Source: Actinomyces sp. ZJ308
GTDB taxonomy: Bacteria > Actinomycetota > Actinomycetes > Actinomycetales > Actinomycetaceae
Direction: 5' to 3'
Assembly: GCF_011752065.1 (NCBI RefSeq)
Contig: NZ_JAAIJY010000012.1
Location: 1 to 64,000, forward strand
Length of the DNA stretch: 64,000 bases
The notes below the pieces were generated by a model. That model was not told where the DNA came from. It saw only the letters and a program-made list of their open reading frames with translations, and searched no databases. Below are positions 45,711 through 54,143 of the stretch, piece by piece. Numbering within the stretch: the stretch's first letter is position 1; each line of letters opens with the position of its first letter. Both the position numbers and the translations under genes were made by a program.

Positions 45711-46958
45711 ATGACCTCCTCGACGACGTCCTCGGCCTCGCCGGATCCTGCTCCGAGTCGCTCCTCCACCGTCACCCTGCCCCCGCTGACGGGGCCGGGT
45801 GCAGCGAGCCCCGCCGAGCTGACCCTGGCCCTGGTGAGCACCCGCAGCGTCTCCGGCACCGAGGCCCCGCTGGCCGACGCCGTCGAGGCGGCTCTGGACG
45901 AGCTGGAGCACCTGGAGGTCCTGCGCCACGGCAACACCATCGTCGCCCGCACCCACCTGGGTCGCCCCGAGCGGGTCGTCATCGCCGGTCACCTCGACAC
46001 GGTCCCCGTCTCCCTGCGCACCGACAACGTTCCCGGGCGCCTCGAGCGCCGCGAGGGCGCCGAGGTCATCTGGGGGCGCGGCAGCGTCGACATGAAGGGC
46101 GGGGCGGCCGTCGCCCTCCACCTGGCCGCCACGCTGAGCGCGCCGCGCCGCGACGTCACCTGGGTCTTCTACGACAACGAGGAGGTCACCAGCGACCTCA
46201 ACGGCCTGGGGCTGACGCTCCAGGCGCACCCCGACTGGCTGGAGGCCGACTTCGCCGTCCTGGGTGAGCCCACCGGCGCCCAGATCGAGGGCGGCTGCAA
46301 CGGCACCCTGCGCGTCTACCTCACCGTCCACGGCACGGCCGCCCACTCCGGGCGCGCCTGGCGCGGCGTCAACGCCGTCCACGCCGCCGCCCCCATCATC
46401 GATCGCGCCGCCAGCGCGCCGGTGCGCGAGGTCGAGGTCGAGGGGCTGACCTACCGGGAGAGCCTCTCGGTGGTGACCATCGAGGCCGGCGTCGCCACCA
46501 ACACGGTCCCCGACCGCTGCCGCATCGGTGTCAACTACCGCTTCGCCCCCGACCTGAGCGCCGAGCAGGCCCTCGCCCGTGCCCTGCGCATCCTGGCCGG
46601 GCTGCCCGCCGACGGCGTCGACCCGGCCGGCGAGACGGGCCGCACGGGTGACACGGGGCTGCCCGTCATCACCGCGGGGACCGGGAGGGTCGACGTCGTC
46701 GTCGACGATCTCTCACCTGCGGCCCGTCCCGGCCTGGACTCGCCGCTGGCCGCCGAGCTCGTCGCAGCCGTGCGGGCCCGTGGGGGAGGGGTCGGCCCCA
46801 AGTACGGGTGGACCGACGTCGCCCGCTTCTCCGCGGCCGGGGTCCCCGCGGTCAACCTCGGCCCCGGTGACCCGATGCTCTGCCACACCGACGACGAGCA
46901 CTGCCCGGTCGAGCAGATCGACGCCGTCACCTCCATCCTGCGCGACTGGCTGGCCTGA
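45711..46958 (+). CDS. dapE: Succinyl-diaminopimelate desuccinylase
   Basis: This 415-aa M20 zinc hydrolase makes LL-diaminopimelate for lysine and peptidoglycan. It shows VIAGHLDTVPV with the metal His (about 89-99), GRGSVDMKGG (about 123-132) with the bridging Asp, FYDNEEV with the catalytic Glu pair, and HTAAHSGRAWRG-like dimer-domain sequence. The C-terminal metal His is in MLCHTDDEHCPVEQID. The N-terminal 30 residues are Ser/Thr/Pro-rich. TAGCCT (45699-45704) is 6 nt before the ATG (leaderless). Confidence 0.93.
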   Translation: MTSSTTSSASPDPAPSRSSTVTLPPLTGPGAASPAELTLALVSTRSVSGTEAPLADAVEAALDELEHLEVLRHGNTIVARTHLGRPERVVIAGHLDTVPVSLRTDNVPGRLERREGAEVIWGRGSVDMKGGAAVALHLAATLSAPRRDVTWVFYDNEEVTSDLNGLGLTLQAHPDWLEADFAVLGEPTGAQIEGGCNGTLRVYLTVHGTAAHSGRAWRGVNAVHAAAPIIDRAASAPVREVEVEGLTYRESLSVVTIEAGVATNTVPDRCRIGVNYRFAPDLSAEQALARALRILAGLPADGVDPAGETGRTGDTGLPVITAGTGRVDVVVDDLSPAARPGLDSPLAAELVAAVRARGGGVGPKYGWTDVARFSAAGVPAVNLGPGDPMLCHTDDEHCPVEQIDAVTSILRDWLA

Positions 46959-47068
46959 GCCGGCTCCTGCTCGCACTCACCTCACACTCACCGCCCCGTA
47001 CTCACCGCCCGCCACTCCCGCGGGCCGGTCTCTTCTCCCTCACGGCCGGTTTAAGGGATCATGGCCGC

Positions 47069-47824
47069 ATGAGTACACGCGAGTCCTACCGCAAGGGACC
47101 AGTGGTGCTGCGCGGCACCCAGATCCCCACCCAGACCACCGACGCGCGCCTGCTGAGCAGCGCCGCCGACGCCGACTGGCTCCACGCCGACCCGTGGCGA
47201 GTCATGCGCATCCAGGCCGAGTTCGTTGAGGGCTTCGGCGCCCTGGCCGAGCTGGGACCGGCCATCAGCGTCTTCGGCTCGGCCCGTACCCGGCCCGAGG
47301 ACCCCACCTACCAGGTGGCGCAGGAGGTCGGGGCCGGGCTGGCCCGCGCCGGCTACGCCGTCATCACCGGCGGCGGCCCGGGCATGATGGAGGCCGCCAA
47401 CCGCGGCTGCCACGAGGCCGGCGGAACCTCGGTGGGGCTCGGCATCGAGCTGCCCCACGAGCAGGGCATGAACGACTACGTCGACCTCGGGGTCAACTTC
47501 CGCTACTTCTTCGCCCGCAAGACCATGTTCGTCAAGTACTCCGACGGCTTCGTCGTCATGCCCGGCGGCATGGGCACCCTCGACGAGCTCTTCGAGGCCC
47601 TCACCCTGGTCCAGACCCAGAAGATCTCCTCCTTCCCCATCGCGCTGGTGGACGGCGGATACTGGGGCGGGCTGCTCGAGTGGGTGCGCACCACCATGAT
47701 CGAGCGGGGCATGATCTCGCCAAGGGACCCTGACCTGCTGCACGTCGTCGACGGCGCCGAGGAGGCCGTGAGCTACGTGGTGGGCGCCGCCCGCCGACTG
47801 CGTAACGGGCAGGACAGGGCGTGA
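47069..47824 (+). CDS. LOG-family protein (TIGR00730 type)
   Basis: This 251-aa Rossmann protein shows VFGSARTRPEDPTY (about 70-83), ITGGGPGMMEAANRG (about 108-122) and the phosphoribohydrolase motif PGGMGTLDELFE (about 169-180). The family includes cytokinin-activating phosphoribohydrolases (LOG) once called lysine decarboxylases; nucleotide hydrolysis is likely, the true substrate unknown. Its place after dapE is conserved in actinobacteria as I recall it. Confidence 0.88.
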   Translation: MSTRESYRKGPVVLRGTQIPTQTTDARLLSSAADADWLHADPWRVMRIQAEFVEGFGALAELGPAISVFGSARTRPEDPTYQVAQEVGAGLARAGYAVITGGGPGMMEAANRGCHEAGGTSVGLGIELPHEQGMNDYVDLGVNFRYFFARKTMFVKYSDGFVVMPGGMGTLDELFEALTLVQTQKISSFPIALVDGGYWGGLLEWVRTTMIERGMISPRDPDLLHVVDGAEEAVSYVVGAARRLRNGQDRA

Positions 47825-47929
47825 ATCGCGTCATGGCAGACGCATCCTCGAACGTTGCACCTTGAATGTCGTAGAATATGACAGGTCGCGCGGCGATGTG
47901 CCCGCGCAGCACTGACGAAAGGTGAGCAC

Positions 47930-48097
47930 ATGGCTGCCATGAAGCCCCGGACCGGAGACGGCCCTCTCGAAGTCGTCAAGGAAGGCCGCGCCATCATCAT
48001 GCGGGTTCCGCTTGAAGGCGGCGGTCGGCTCGTCCTCGAGATCACGGCCGACGAGGTCAAGGAGCTTGGAGAGGCCCTGGCCAACGCCAAGATCTGA
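47930..48097 (+). CDS. DUF3117 small conserved actinobacterial protein
   Basis: This 55-aa protein (MAAMKPRTGDGPLEVVKEGR..., then LVLEITADEVKELGEALANA) matches DUF3117, nearly invariant across actinobacteria. GTGAG/AAAGG precedes ATG 47930, and TAGAAT (47872-47877) is a candidate -10. It ends before a strong terminator. The function is unknown; mycobacteria hold it in the same neighbourhood (Rv1211, from memory). Confidence 0.9.
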   Translation: MAAMKPRTGDGPLEVVKEGRAIIMRVPLEGGGRLVLEITADEVKELGEALANAKI

Positions 48098-48183
48098 TCG
48101 ATCCAGGCGGTCTGGGTACGAATCGGCCCACTCGGTCCTCGGCGTCGAGGAACCAGCGGCCGGGCCATCCAGCCTACGAAGAG

Positions 48184-48212
48184 AGGGTCGGACCCACGAC
48201 GGGTCCGACCCT
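48184..48212. terminator. Terminator between DUF3117 and the O-methyltransferase gene
   Basis: AGGGTCGGACCC-ACGAC-GGGTCCGACCCT is a perfect 12-bp stem with a 5-base loop, followed on the plus strand by TCTTCTCT. The genes are convergent. Confidence 0.85.
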
Positions 48213-48256
48213 TCTTCTCTGCGCTGCCCTCCCTGTCCGGTCTGATGGTGCGCGAC

Positions 48257-48892
48257 TCAGGTCTGGCGCACGGAGACGAGCAGGCCGTCGCCGACCGGCA
48301 GCAGCGTCGTCAGCAGTGCCCGGGAGGCGCGCAGCGCCTTGCCGAGCTCGCGAGCGGCCACCGTGGTGACGTCGCGGCGGGCCGGGTCGGCCACATGGTC
48401 GTTCCACAGGGCCCGAGTGACGGCCAGCACCCCGCCGCGACGCAGCATCCGCAACGCGTTGGAGGCCAGGAGGATCGCCTCCTCCGGGGCGACGTCGAGC
48501 ACCACCATGTCGTAGGAGCGCGCGGCCATCCGGGGCATGACGTCGGAGGCCCGACCCTGGATGATGCGGGTGCGCGACGAGGGGTAGCCGGCGCCGTCGA
48601 AGGCGCGGCGGGCCTCGCGCTGGAGCTCGGGCTCGACGTCGATCGTCGTGAGGACCCCGTCGGAACCCATACCGCCGAGCAGCCACAGGCCCGAGACGCC
48701 GGTGCCGGTGCCCACCTCGGCCACGGACTTGGCGCCCACCGAGGCGGCCAGCATCCGCAGCGCCGCACCGGTCCCCGAGGACACCGGGGTGATGCCGAGC
48801 TCAAGGCCGCGTATACGGGCCTGGGCGGTGGCCTCGTCCTCCGCGGTGAAGTCCTCCGTGTAGGACCAGCTCAGCGTCTTGTCCGCACTCAC
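48257..48892 (-). CDS. Class I SAM-dependent O-methyltransferase
   Basis: This 211-aa O-methyltransferase (family 3, catechol/caffeoyl-CoA type) shows the SAM loop VAEVGTGTGVSGLWLLGG (about 58-75), LTTIDVEPE with the acidic ribose-binding Asp, and YDMVVLDVAPEE near the metal site. GTG 48892 follows GAAAGG and gives the start MSADKTLSW; longer readings upstream are not family-like. The methyl acceptor is unknown. The location before tatB is conserved in actinobacteria, where sigE usually lies between. Confidence 0.88.
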   Translation of the reverse strand: MSADKTLSWSYTEDFTAEDEATAQARIRGLELGITPVSSGTGAALRMLAASVGAKSVAEVGTGTGVSGLWLLGGMGSDGVLTTIDVEPELQREARRAFDGAGYPSSRTRIIQGRASDVMPRMAARSYDMVVLDVAPEEAILLASNALRMLRRGGVLAVTRALWNDHVADPARRDVTTVAARELGKALRASRALLTTLLPVGDGLLVSVRQT

Positions 48893-49052
48893 TGTGAGCC
48901 TTTCTTCTGCTGCGGGGCGCCAGGCGCGGCCCCTCGATCCACATTGTTCCAGGTGTTCGGCCAGATGGGGGGAAGGGCGGGCACCCGGGTGAGTCCGCCG
49001 GTAGGCGAACTGAGACGCAGCCGGTACGGGGGGACTCCCTATACTGAGCGAC

Positions 49053-50042
49053 GTGTTCGGCATTTCTGGATCTGAGTTCCTCGTCATCGTCCTGGTGGCG
49101 GTGATCGTGGTCGGGCCGCAGCGCTTGCCCGAGTACACCCGCAAGCTCACGCAGCTGGTGCGTCAGCTCAGGGTGTTCCTGGACAACGCGCGCAGCCAGA
49201 TCGCCGAGGAGGTCGGCCCCGAGATGGCCGACCTGGACCTGTCCAGCCTCGACCCGCGCCAGTACGACCCGCGCAAGATCGTGCGCGACGCCCTGGGTGA
49301 GGACATCGACGCCATCCGGGACGACCTCGCTCACCCCTTCCGGTCCGTCGGCTCGGCCGCCAAGGAGATCTCCGACGACGCCGCCAAGGCCGTCAACGAC
49401 GTCGTCAAGCAGGACCGGGCCAACTCACTGAGCAAGCAGATCGAGGCCAAGCGGGCCGAGCAGCTCGCTGAGAGGGACACCGCGAAGGACACGTCCGACG
49501 ACGCTGAGAGGGATGGCAGGGAGACGGTGCAGGCGGGAACGCCTGAGGACAGCGCCTCTGCCGAGCCTCAGGACGTACCGGAGGGCGGCCACGTCGATGA
49601 CGTGACCGAGGCCGTTGAGAGCACTGAGACGTCTGGGAGCGAAGACTCCGAAGACTCTGCCCCGCCGCAGGGCGTGCTCGAAAAGACGGACAGCGCCGAG
49701 ACCGAGGCTGAGCCCGAGCCGGCTGAGCCCGCAGATCAGGCAGGGGCTCAGACTGAGCCGGAGGCCGTCGAGGATGAGCAGCCGGAGCCGGCCGAGCAGT
49801 CACACCCCGGTGAGCAACCGGCCGAGCCGGAGACCGCACCCGAGTCCGTGGACGTCCCGGTGAAGGTCCCGGCGAGCCTCGCCGAGCCGAGTACCGATCC
49901 CGAGCAGCCGGAGGAGGCCCCCGAGGCGGCCGACGATCACGCCGACCGGGTGCGTCCGCTCTCCCCGCGTGACATCGTGCGCGCCGCCAACGCCGCCGCT
50001 CGCACCCGTGCCGAGGCCGCGCGCGTCGCCGTCGACTTCTAA
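49053..50042 (+). CDS. tatB: Sec-independent translocase subunit TatB
   Basis: This 329-aa protein starts MFGISGSEFLVIVLVAVIVV with the short membrane helix, then GPQRLPEYTRKL, the TatA/B hinge and amphipathic helix. The family region ends by about residue 110. The rest is a long Glu/Pro/Ala-rich disordered tail that makes it about twice normal length. TATACT (49040-49045) ends 7 nt before GTG 49053 (leaderless). The Tat-like signal on the GH32 enzyme suggests the pathway has work to do in this organism. tatA and tatC are not in the window. Confidence 0.87.
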   Translation: MFGISGSEFLVIVLVAVIVVGPQRLPEYTRKLTQLVRQLRVFLDNARSQIAEEVGPEMADLDLSSLDPRQYDPRKIVRDALGEDIDAIRDDLAHPFRSVGSAAKEISDDAAKAVNDVVKQDRANSLSKQIEAKRAEQLAERDTAKDTSDDAERDGRETVQAGTPEDSASAEPQDVPEGGHVDDVTEAVESTETSGSEDSEDSAPPQGVLEKTDSAETEAEPEPAEPADQAGAQTEPEAVEDEQPEPAEQSHPGEQPAEPETAPESVDVPVKVPASLAEPSTDPEQPEEAPEAADDHADRVRPLSPRDIVRAANAAARTRAEAARVAVDF

Positions 50043-50062
50043 CCCACCGAGCCGGTCAGAAT

Positions 50063-50099
50063 TCGCGTAGCCGGACGGAAAAACAGTCCGGCTACGCGA
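50063..50099. terminator. Bidirectional terminator between tatB and mrp
   Basis: TCGCGTAGCCGGAC (50063-50076) pairs perfectly with GTCCGGCTACGCGA (50086-50099); the loop is GGAAAAACA. The genes are convergent. Confidence 0.85.
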
Positions 50100-50127
50100 G
50101 GAATGTCGGTCTCGACGAGAAATCAGA

Positions 50128-51270
50128 TCACGCCGGGGTGACTCCCAGGCTCTTGCCGGCCAGGCCGCGGGCGCGGTGCGTCAGGCGCTGGGCGACGGCG
50201 GACAGCTCCAGGGCCGCGGGGGCGTCGGCGGCGGGCCTGCCGTCATCGGCGACGGTGGCGGGGTGCCCGGTGTCGGAGCCCTCACGCAGGCGGATGTCCA
50301 GGGGGAGCTGGGCCAGCAGCGGCACTTCGTAGCCGAGGGTCTCGCTCAGGGAGGCGCTGACGATCGTGCCCCCGCCGGAGCCGAAGATCTCCAGGCGCGA
50401 GCCGTCGGGCTGGGTCATGTAGGACATGTTCTCGATGACACCGACCACCCTCTGGTGGGTCTGGGCGGCGATGAGGCCGGTGCGCTCGGCCACCTCGGCG
50501 GCGGCCGTCTGCGGGGTGGTGACCACGAGGATCTCCGCATTGGGCAGCAGCTGGGCCACCGAGATGGTCACGTCACCGGTCCCGGGCGGCAGGTCCAGCA
50601 GGAGAACGTCCAGATCGCCCCAGAAGACGTCGGAGAGGAACTGCTGGACGGCACGGTGCAGCATGGGGCCGCGCCAGACCACCGGCTGCTTGTCCTCGAC
50701 GAACATGCCGATCGAGATGACCTTCACCCCGTGGGCCACGGGCGGCACGATCATGCCGTCGAGCTGGGTGGGGACCCGGTCCACGCCCAGCATGCGCGGG
50801 ATGGAGAAGCCGTAGATGTCGGCGTCGACGACGCCCACGCTCAGGCCCTGGGCGGCCATGGCGGCCGCCAGGTTCGCCGTCACCGAGGACTTGCCGACCC
50901 CGCCCTTGCCGGAGGTGACGGCGTAGACCCGAGTGAGGTTGCCCGGCTGGGTGAAGGGGACCACCGGCTCGGCGGCCCCTCCGCGCAGGCGGCGGCGCAG
51001 CTCGGCCTTCTGCTCGTCGTTCATGACCCCCAGGCTCACCTCGACCCCGGTGACGCCCTCGACGGAGCCGACCTCCCGCTGGGTGTCGGCGGTGATCGTG
51101 TCCTTCAGGGGACACCCGGCCACGGTCAGCAGCACCTCGACGCTGACCACGCCGTCCTCGGCGATGTCAACGGAGGAGACCATTCCCAGGTCGGTGACGG
51201 GGCGGCGCAGCTCGGGGTCGATGACCCTGTCCAGCGCCTCCATGACGGCGTCATGAGTCGGTAGCGGCAT
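50128..51270 (-). CDS. mrp: Mrp/ApbC-type ATPase, Fe-S cluster carrier
   Basis: This 380-aa protein has an N-terminal MIP18 (DUF59) domain (about 5-85, DPELRRPVTDLGMV, VSVEVLLTVAGCPLKDTI). A P-loop ATPase domain follows with YAVTSGKGGVGKSSVTANLA (about 117-136, deviant Walker A), DADIYGFSIPRMLG and DLPPGTGD. The C-terminal CxxC of many Mrp proteins is not seen. It probably loads Fe-S clusters onto apoproteins. It is followed downstream by nothing in the same direction; DUF1003 and MgtE-N genes lie upstream on the same strand. Confidence 0.9.
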   Translation of the reverse strand: MPLPTHDAVMEALDRVIDPELRRPVTDLGMVSSVDIAEDGVVSVEVLLTVAGCPLKDTITADTQREVGSVEGVTGVEVSLGVMNDEQKAELRRRLRGGAAEPVVPFTQPGNLTRVYAVTSGKGGVGKSSVTANLAAAMAAQGLSVGVVDADIYGFSIPRMLGVDRVPTQLDGMIVPPVAHGVKVISIGMFVEDKQPVVWRGPMLHRAVQQFLSDVFWGDLDVLLLDLPPGTGDVTISVAQLLPNAEILVVTTPQTAAAEVAERTGLIAAQTHQRVVGVIENMSYMTQPDGSRLEIFGSGGGTIVSASLSETLGYEVPLLAQLPLDIRLREGSDTGHPATVADDGRPAADAPAALELSAVAQRLTHRARGLAGKSLGVTPA

Positions 51271-51342
51271 GGCCCCATCCTAGAGGCGGCGCTTGGCGCC
51301 TCAACAGGTGGCACGTCCCACGTGAGGCCGGGCGGGCCGCGC

Positions 51343-51933
51343 TCAGTGCGAGGCGTGCTGACCGGGCTGGGCACCGGGATCGTCGTCGGCGCCCTCCTGG
51401 AACTCCGCGATCTCGGTGATCTCCTCGCGGGTGAGGCGCTCCTCGGCGAGGATCTCGCTGAGCATGTCGCGCAGTTCGCTGCGCACGAAGTCGCGGGTGG
51501 CGACGTCGTTCATGGCCAGGCGCAGGGCGGCGATCTCCCGGGTGAGGAACTCGGTGTCCTCCAGGTTGCGCTGGGCGCGCTGGCGGTCTTGCTCGGCGGT
51601 GACGCGGTCGCGGTCGTCCTGGCGGTTCTGGGCCAGCATGATGAGGGGGGCCGAGTAGGAGGCCTGGGTGGAGAAGGCCAGGTTGAGCAGGATGAAGGGG
51701 TAGGGGTCCCAGGCGGCCTTCTCGCCCTGCGTCTTGGCCAGCAGGAGGTTCGCGACGATCCACACGAAGACGAAGATCGACATGTAGAGCACGAACTGGG
51801 GCGATCCCATGAAGCGGGCGGTCGCCTCGGCGAAGCGCCCGAATCCGTCCGAGCGGGAGGCCCGTGCCGGATGGGTTCTGCGCAGCCACCGCAAGCGGTT
51901 GTCGGGCAAGGGCTGGTCGAGCTGGTCAGGCAT
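51343..51933 (-). CDS. DUF1003 membrane protein
   Basis: This 196-aa protein has two helices (FVLYMSIFVFVWIVANLLL, about 47-65, and PYPFILLNLAFSTQASYSA, about 78-96) with the DUF1003 signature WDPYPFILLNL, then QNRQDDRDR. A charged coiled-coil tail (about 105-175) follows. The start overlaps the end of the MgtE-N/CBS gene by 8 bases, so the two are coupled. The function is unknown. Confidence 0.86.
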   Translation of the reverse strand: MPDQLDQPLPDNRLRWLRRTHPARASRSDGFGRFAEATARFMGSPQFVLYMSIFVFVWIVANLLLAKTQGEKAAWDPYPFILLNLAFSTQASYSAPLIMLAQNRQDDRDRVTAEQDRQRAQRNLEDTEFLTREIAALRLAMNDVATRDFVRSELRDMLSEILAEERLTREEITEIAEFQEGADDDPGAQPGQHASH

Positions 51934-53218
51934 TGGCGCCCCTCTCGATCGTCTCGTCGGTGACGGCCTCGTCGGCCACGCGCCAGTCGTCGGGCATGAG
52001 GTGGTCCAGGACGTCGTCGACGCTGACGGCGCCCAGGAGGCGCCCGGCGTCGTCGAGGACCGGCAGGGCGGTCAGGTTGTAGGTGGCCAGCAGGCGGGTG
52101 ACGGTGCCGATGGAGTCCTCGGCGCGCACGGAGTCGACGTCGGTGTCCACGATCGAGCCGACCAGCCGCTGCGGGCGCTCGCGCAGCGCCCGCTGGAAGT
52201 GGACCACGCCCACGAACTTGCCGGTGGGCGACTCCAGGGGCGGGCGGCACACGAAGCCGATGGCGGCCAGGGCCGGGGGGATCTCGGCCTTGCGGGACTG
52301 GGCCAGGAAGGTCGCCACCGTCGCCTCGGGGGGCAGGATGATCGGCTCGGTGGTCATGAGGCCGCCGGCGGTGTAGTCGTCGTAGGCCATGAGGCGGCGC
52401 ACGTCCTCGGCCTCCTCGGGCTCCATGAGGCCCAGGAGCTCGGTGGCCTTGAGCTGGGGGAGGTCGGCGACCAGGTCGGCCGCGTCGTCGGGCTGCATGG
52501 CGTCCAGGACGTCGGCGGCGCGTCCGGCCTCCAGGCGGGACAGGAGCGCGACGGCGTCCTCGTTGCCGAGCTCCTCCAGGACATCGGCCAGGCGCTCATC
52601 GGTCAGCTCGGCGGCCACACGCATCTGGCTGTCCTGGGGAAGGTCGCGCATGACGTCGGCCAGGTCGGCGGCCTTGAGGTCCTCCAGGGTGGCCAGCAGC
52701 GCGGTGGCGCCCTGCTGATCGGCGCTGGCGGCCAGGCCCGTGACCTCGTCGGGGCGCACGGTGAAGGTCTCCCCGCGGCGCAGGCCCAGCGGCCCGGTGG
52801 CGGCCCGCTGGACGAACAGGCGGGTCACCTTCCAGTCCATGCCGCGGTCGCGCTCGATGGCCACGTCCCGCACGGTGACGTTGCCGGAGCCGTCGCGCAT
52901 CGTGACCACGCGGTCCAGCAGCTCGCCGACCACAAGGGTCTCGACGTGCCGCTGGGTGAAGCGGCGGATGTTCATCAGGCCCGTGGTGATGACGGCGCCG
53001 GGCTCGATCGCGGTGATCCGGGACAGGGGCAGGAAGACGCGGCGCCGGCTGGAGACCTCGATGACGAAGCCGACCGCCCGCGGCTCGCCTCGCATCTGCA
53101 GCAGGACGACGACGTCATGGACCTTGCCCACCGCGTCGCCCAGAGGGTCGAAGACGGAGGTGCCGATGAGGCGGGCCACAAAGACCCTGCTGGTCGTGCG
53201 CGTCCTGGTGTTCTCCAC
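51926..53218 (-). CDS. MgtE-N and CBS domain protein without membrane part
   Basis: This 430-aa soluble protein has a PRC-barrel-like N-terminal half (about 10-150, GDAVGKVHDVVVLL, LPLSRITAIEPG), an MgtE N-terminal superhelical domain (about 170-280, with repeated LADVMRDLP / LADVLEEL / AADVLDAMQPDDAADLV) and two CBS motifs (about 285-415, YTAGGLMTTEPI and GAVSVDDVLDHLMPDDW). The five-helix Mg channel of MgtE is absent. It may sense Mg2+ or nucleotides and regulate a partner, perhaps the coupled DUF1003 protein. This is inference. Confidence 0.82.
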   Translation of the reverse strand: MENTRTRTTSRVFVARLIGTSVFDPLGDAVGKVHDVVVLLQMRGEPRAVGFVIEVSSRRRVFLPLSRITAIEPGAVITTGLMNIRRFTQRHVETLVVGELLDRVVTMRDGSGNVTVRDVAIERDRGMDWKVTRLFVQRAATGPLGLRRGETFTVRPDEVTGLAASADQQGATALLATLEDLKAADLADVMRDLPQDSQMRVAAELTDERLADVLEELGNEDAVALLSRLEAGRAADVLDAMQPDDAADLVADLPQLKATELLGLMEPEEAEDVRRLMAYDDYTAGGLMTTEPIILPPEATVATFLAQSRKAEIPPALAAIGFVCRPPLESPTGKFVGVVHFQRALRERPQRLVGSIVDTDVDSVRAEDSIGTVTRLLATYNLTALPVLDDAGRLLGAVSVDDVLDHLMPDDWRVADEAVTDETIERGANA

Positions 53219-53298
53219 AAGCCAAGCCTATGCGCCTGAGGCGTGAATGCCTGCCGATGGGTCTGTACCGCGTGCCCGCGCGTGCGACGATAGCCCCC

Positions 53299-54117
53299 AT
53301 GAGTGCCAATCCGAGCCCGCTGTCCTCCCTGTCCTCGTCCAGTGGCGGTGTCATGCCCCAGGGCGAGGAGGTGGCCTCCTTCGCGACCTACCCCGAGGCG
53401 CAGAGGGCCGTCGACGCCCTGTCCGACCAGGGCTTCCCGGTCCAGCACCTGGCGATCATCGGCACCGACCTGCGCCAGGTCGAGCGCATCACCGGGCGCA
53501 TGAGCTGGGGGCGCGCGGCGATGTCGGGCGCCATGAGCGGTCTGTGGATCGGGGTGTTCTTCGGCCTCATCATGTCGGTGGCCGGCAACAGCGGGCCCCG
53601 GCTCAGCTTCTGGGCCTGCGTGCTGCTGGGGGTGCTGTGGGGCATCGTCTTCCAGCTCTTCAGCTACGCCCTGACGCGCGGGCGACGCGACTTCACCTCG
53701 ATCAGCCAGGTCGTGGCCTCTCGCTACTCGATCATCGCCGCCCGTGAGGCCCGTGAGGCGTCCCAGGCGCTGGCCGATGTCCCGGGCAACCTCTCGCGCG
53801 GGGGAGAGGCCCTGCGCCGGTCCCAGGAGCGCCGTCGGGCCCGGGAGGCGACCTCCGGGCCGACGGCCTTCGGCTCCCGCCCCGACGAGCAGCCCCGCTT
53901 CGGGGTGCGACTGCCGCAGCCCGACAGCACCACTCCCGACCTGACTGCCGGCACGGCTCCCGGTACGACCTCGGAGCAACCGCCCAGCACGCCCGCCGTC
54001 CCGGACGACTACGACCCGTTCCGGCGCCCCTCGCGCCGGAAGGACCAGGAGGGGCCCGGCGACTCGACGACGTCGCAGGGCCCCGGTGGCGACGCCGGTT
54101 CCAGCCACAACGACTGA
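53299..54117 (+). CDS. General stress protein-like membrane protein
   Basis: This 272-aa protein has an N-terminal domain like YflT/GSP17M (EVASFATYPEAQRAVDALSD, about 22-41, and FPVQHLAIIGTDL). Two helices follow (MSGAMSGLWIGVFFGLIMSV and FWACVLLGVLWGIVFQLF, about 77-130), then a hydrophilic Pro/Ser/Arg tail of about 110 residues. ATG 53299 is chosen since GACGAT (53286-53291) lies 7 nt upstream. It is divergent from the MgtE-N gene, a pairing I recall from other actinobacteria. The role is unknown. Confidence 0.72.
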   Translation: MSANPSPLSSLSSSSGGVMPQGEEVASFATYPEAQRAVDALSDQGFPVQHLAIIGTDLRQVERITGRMSWGRAAMSGAMSGLWIGVFFGLIMSVAGNSGPRLSFWACVLLGVLWGIVFQLFSYALTRGRRDFTSISQVVASRYSIIAAREAREASQALADVPGNLSRGGEALRRSQERRRAREATSGPTAFGSRPDEQPRFGVRLPQPDSTTPDLTAGTAPGTTSEQPPSTPAVPDDYDPFRRPSRRKDQEGPGDSTTSQGPGGDAGSSHND

Positions 54118-54143
54118 GGACTGAGGGACAAGGTAATTCAGCG

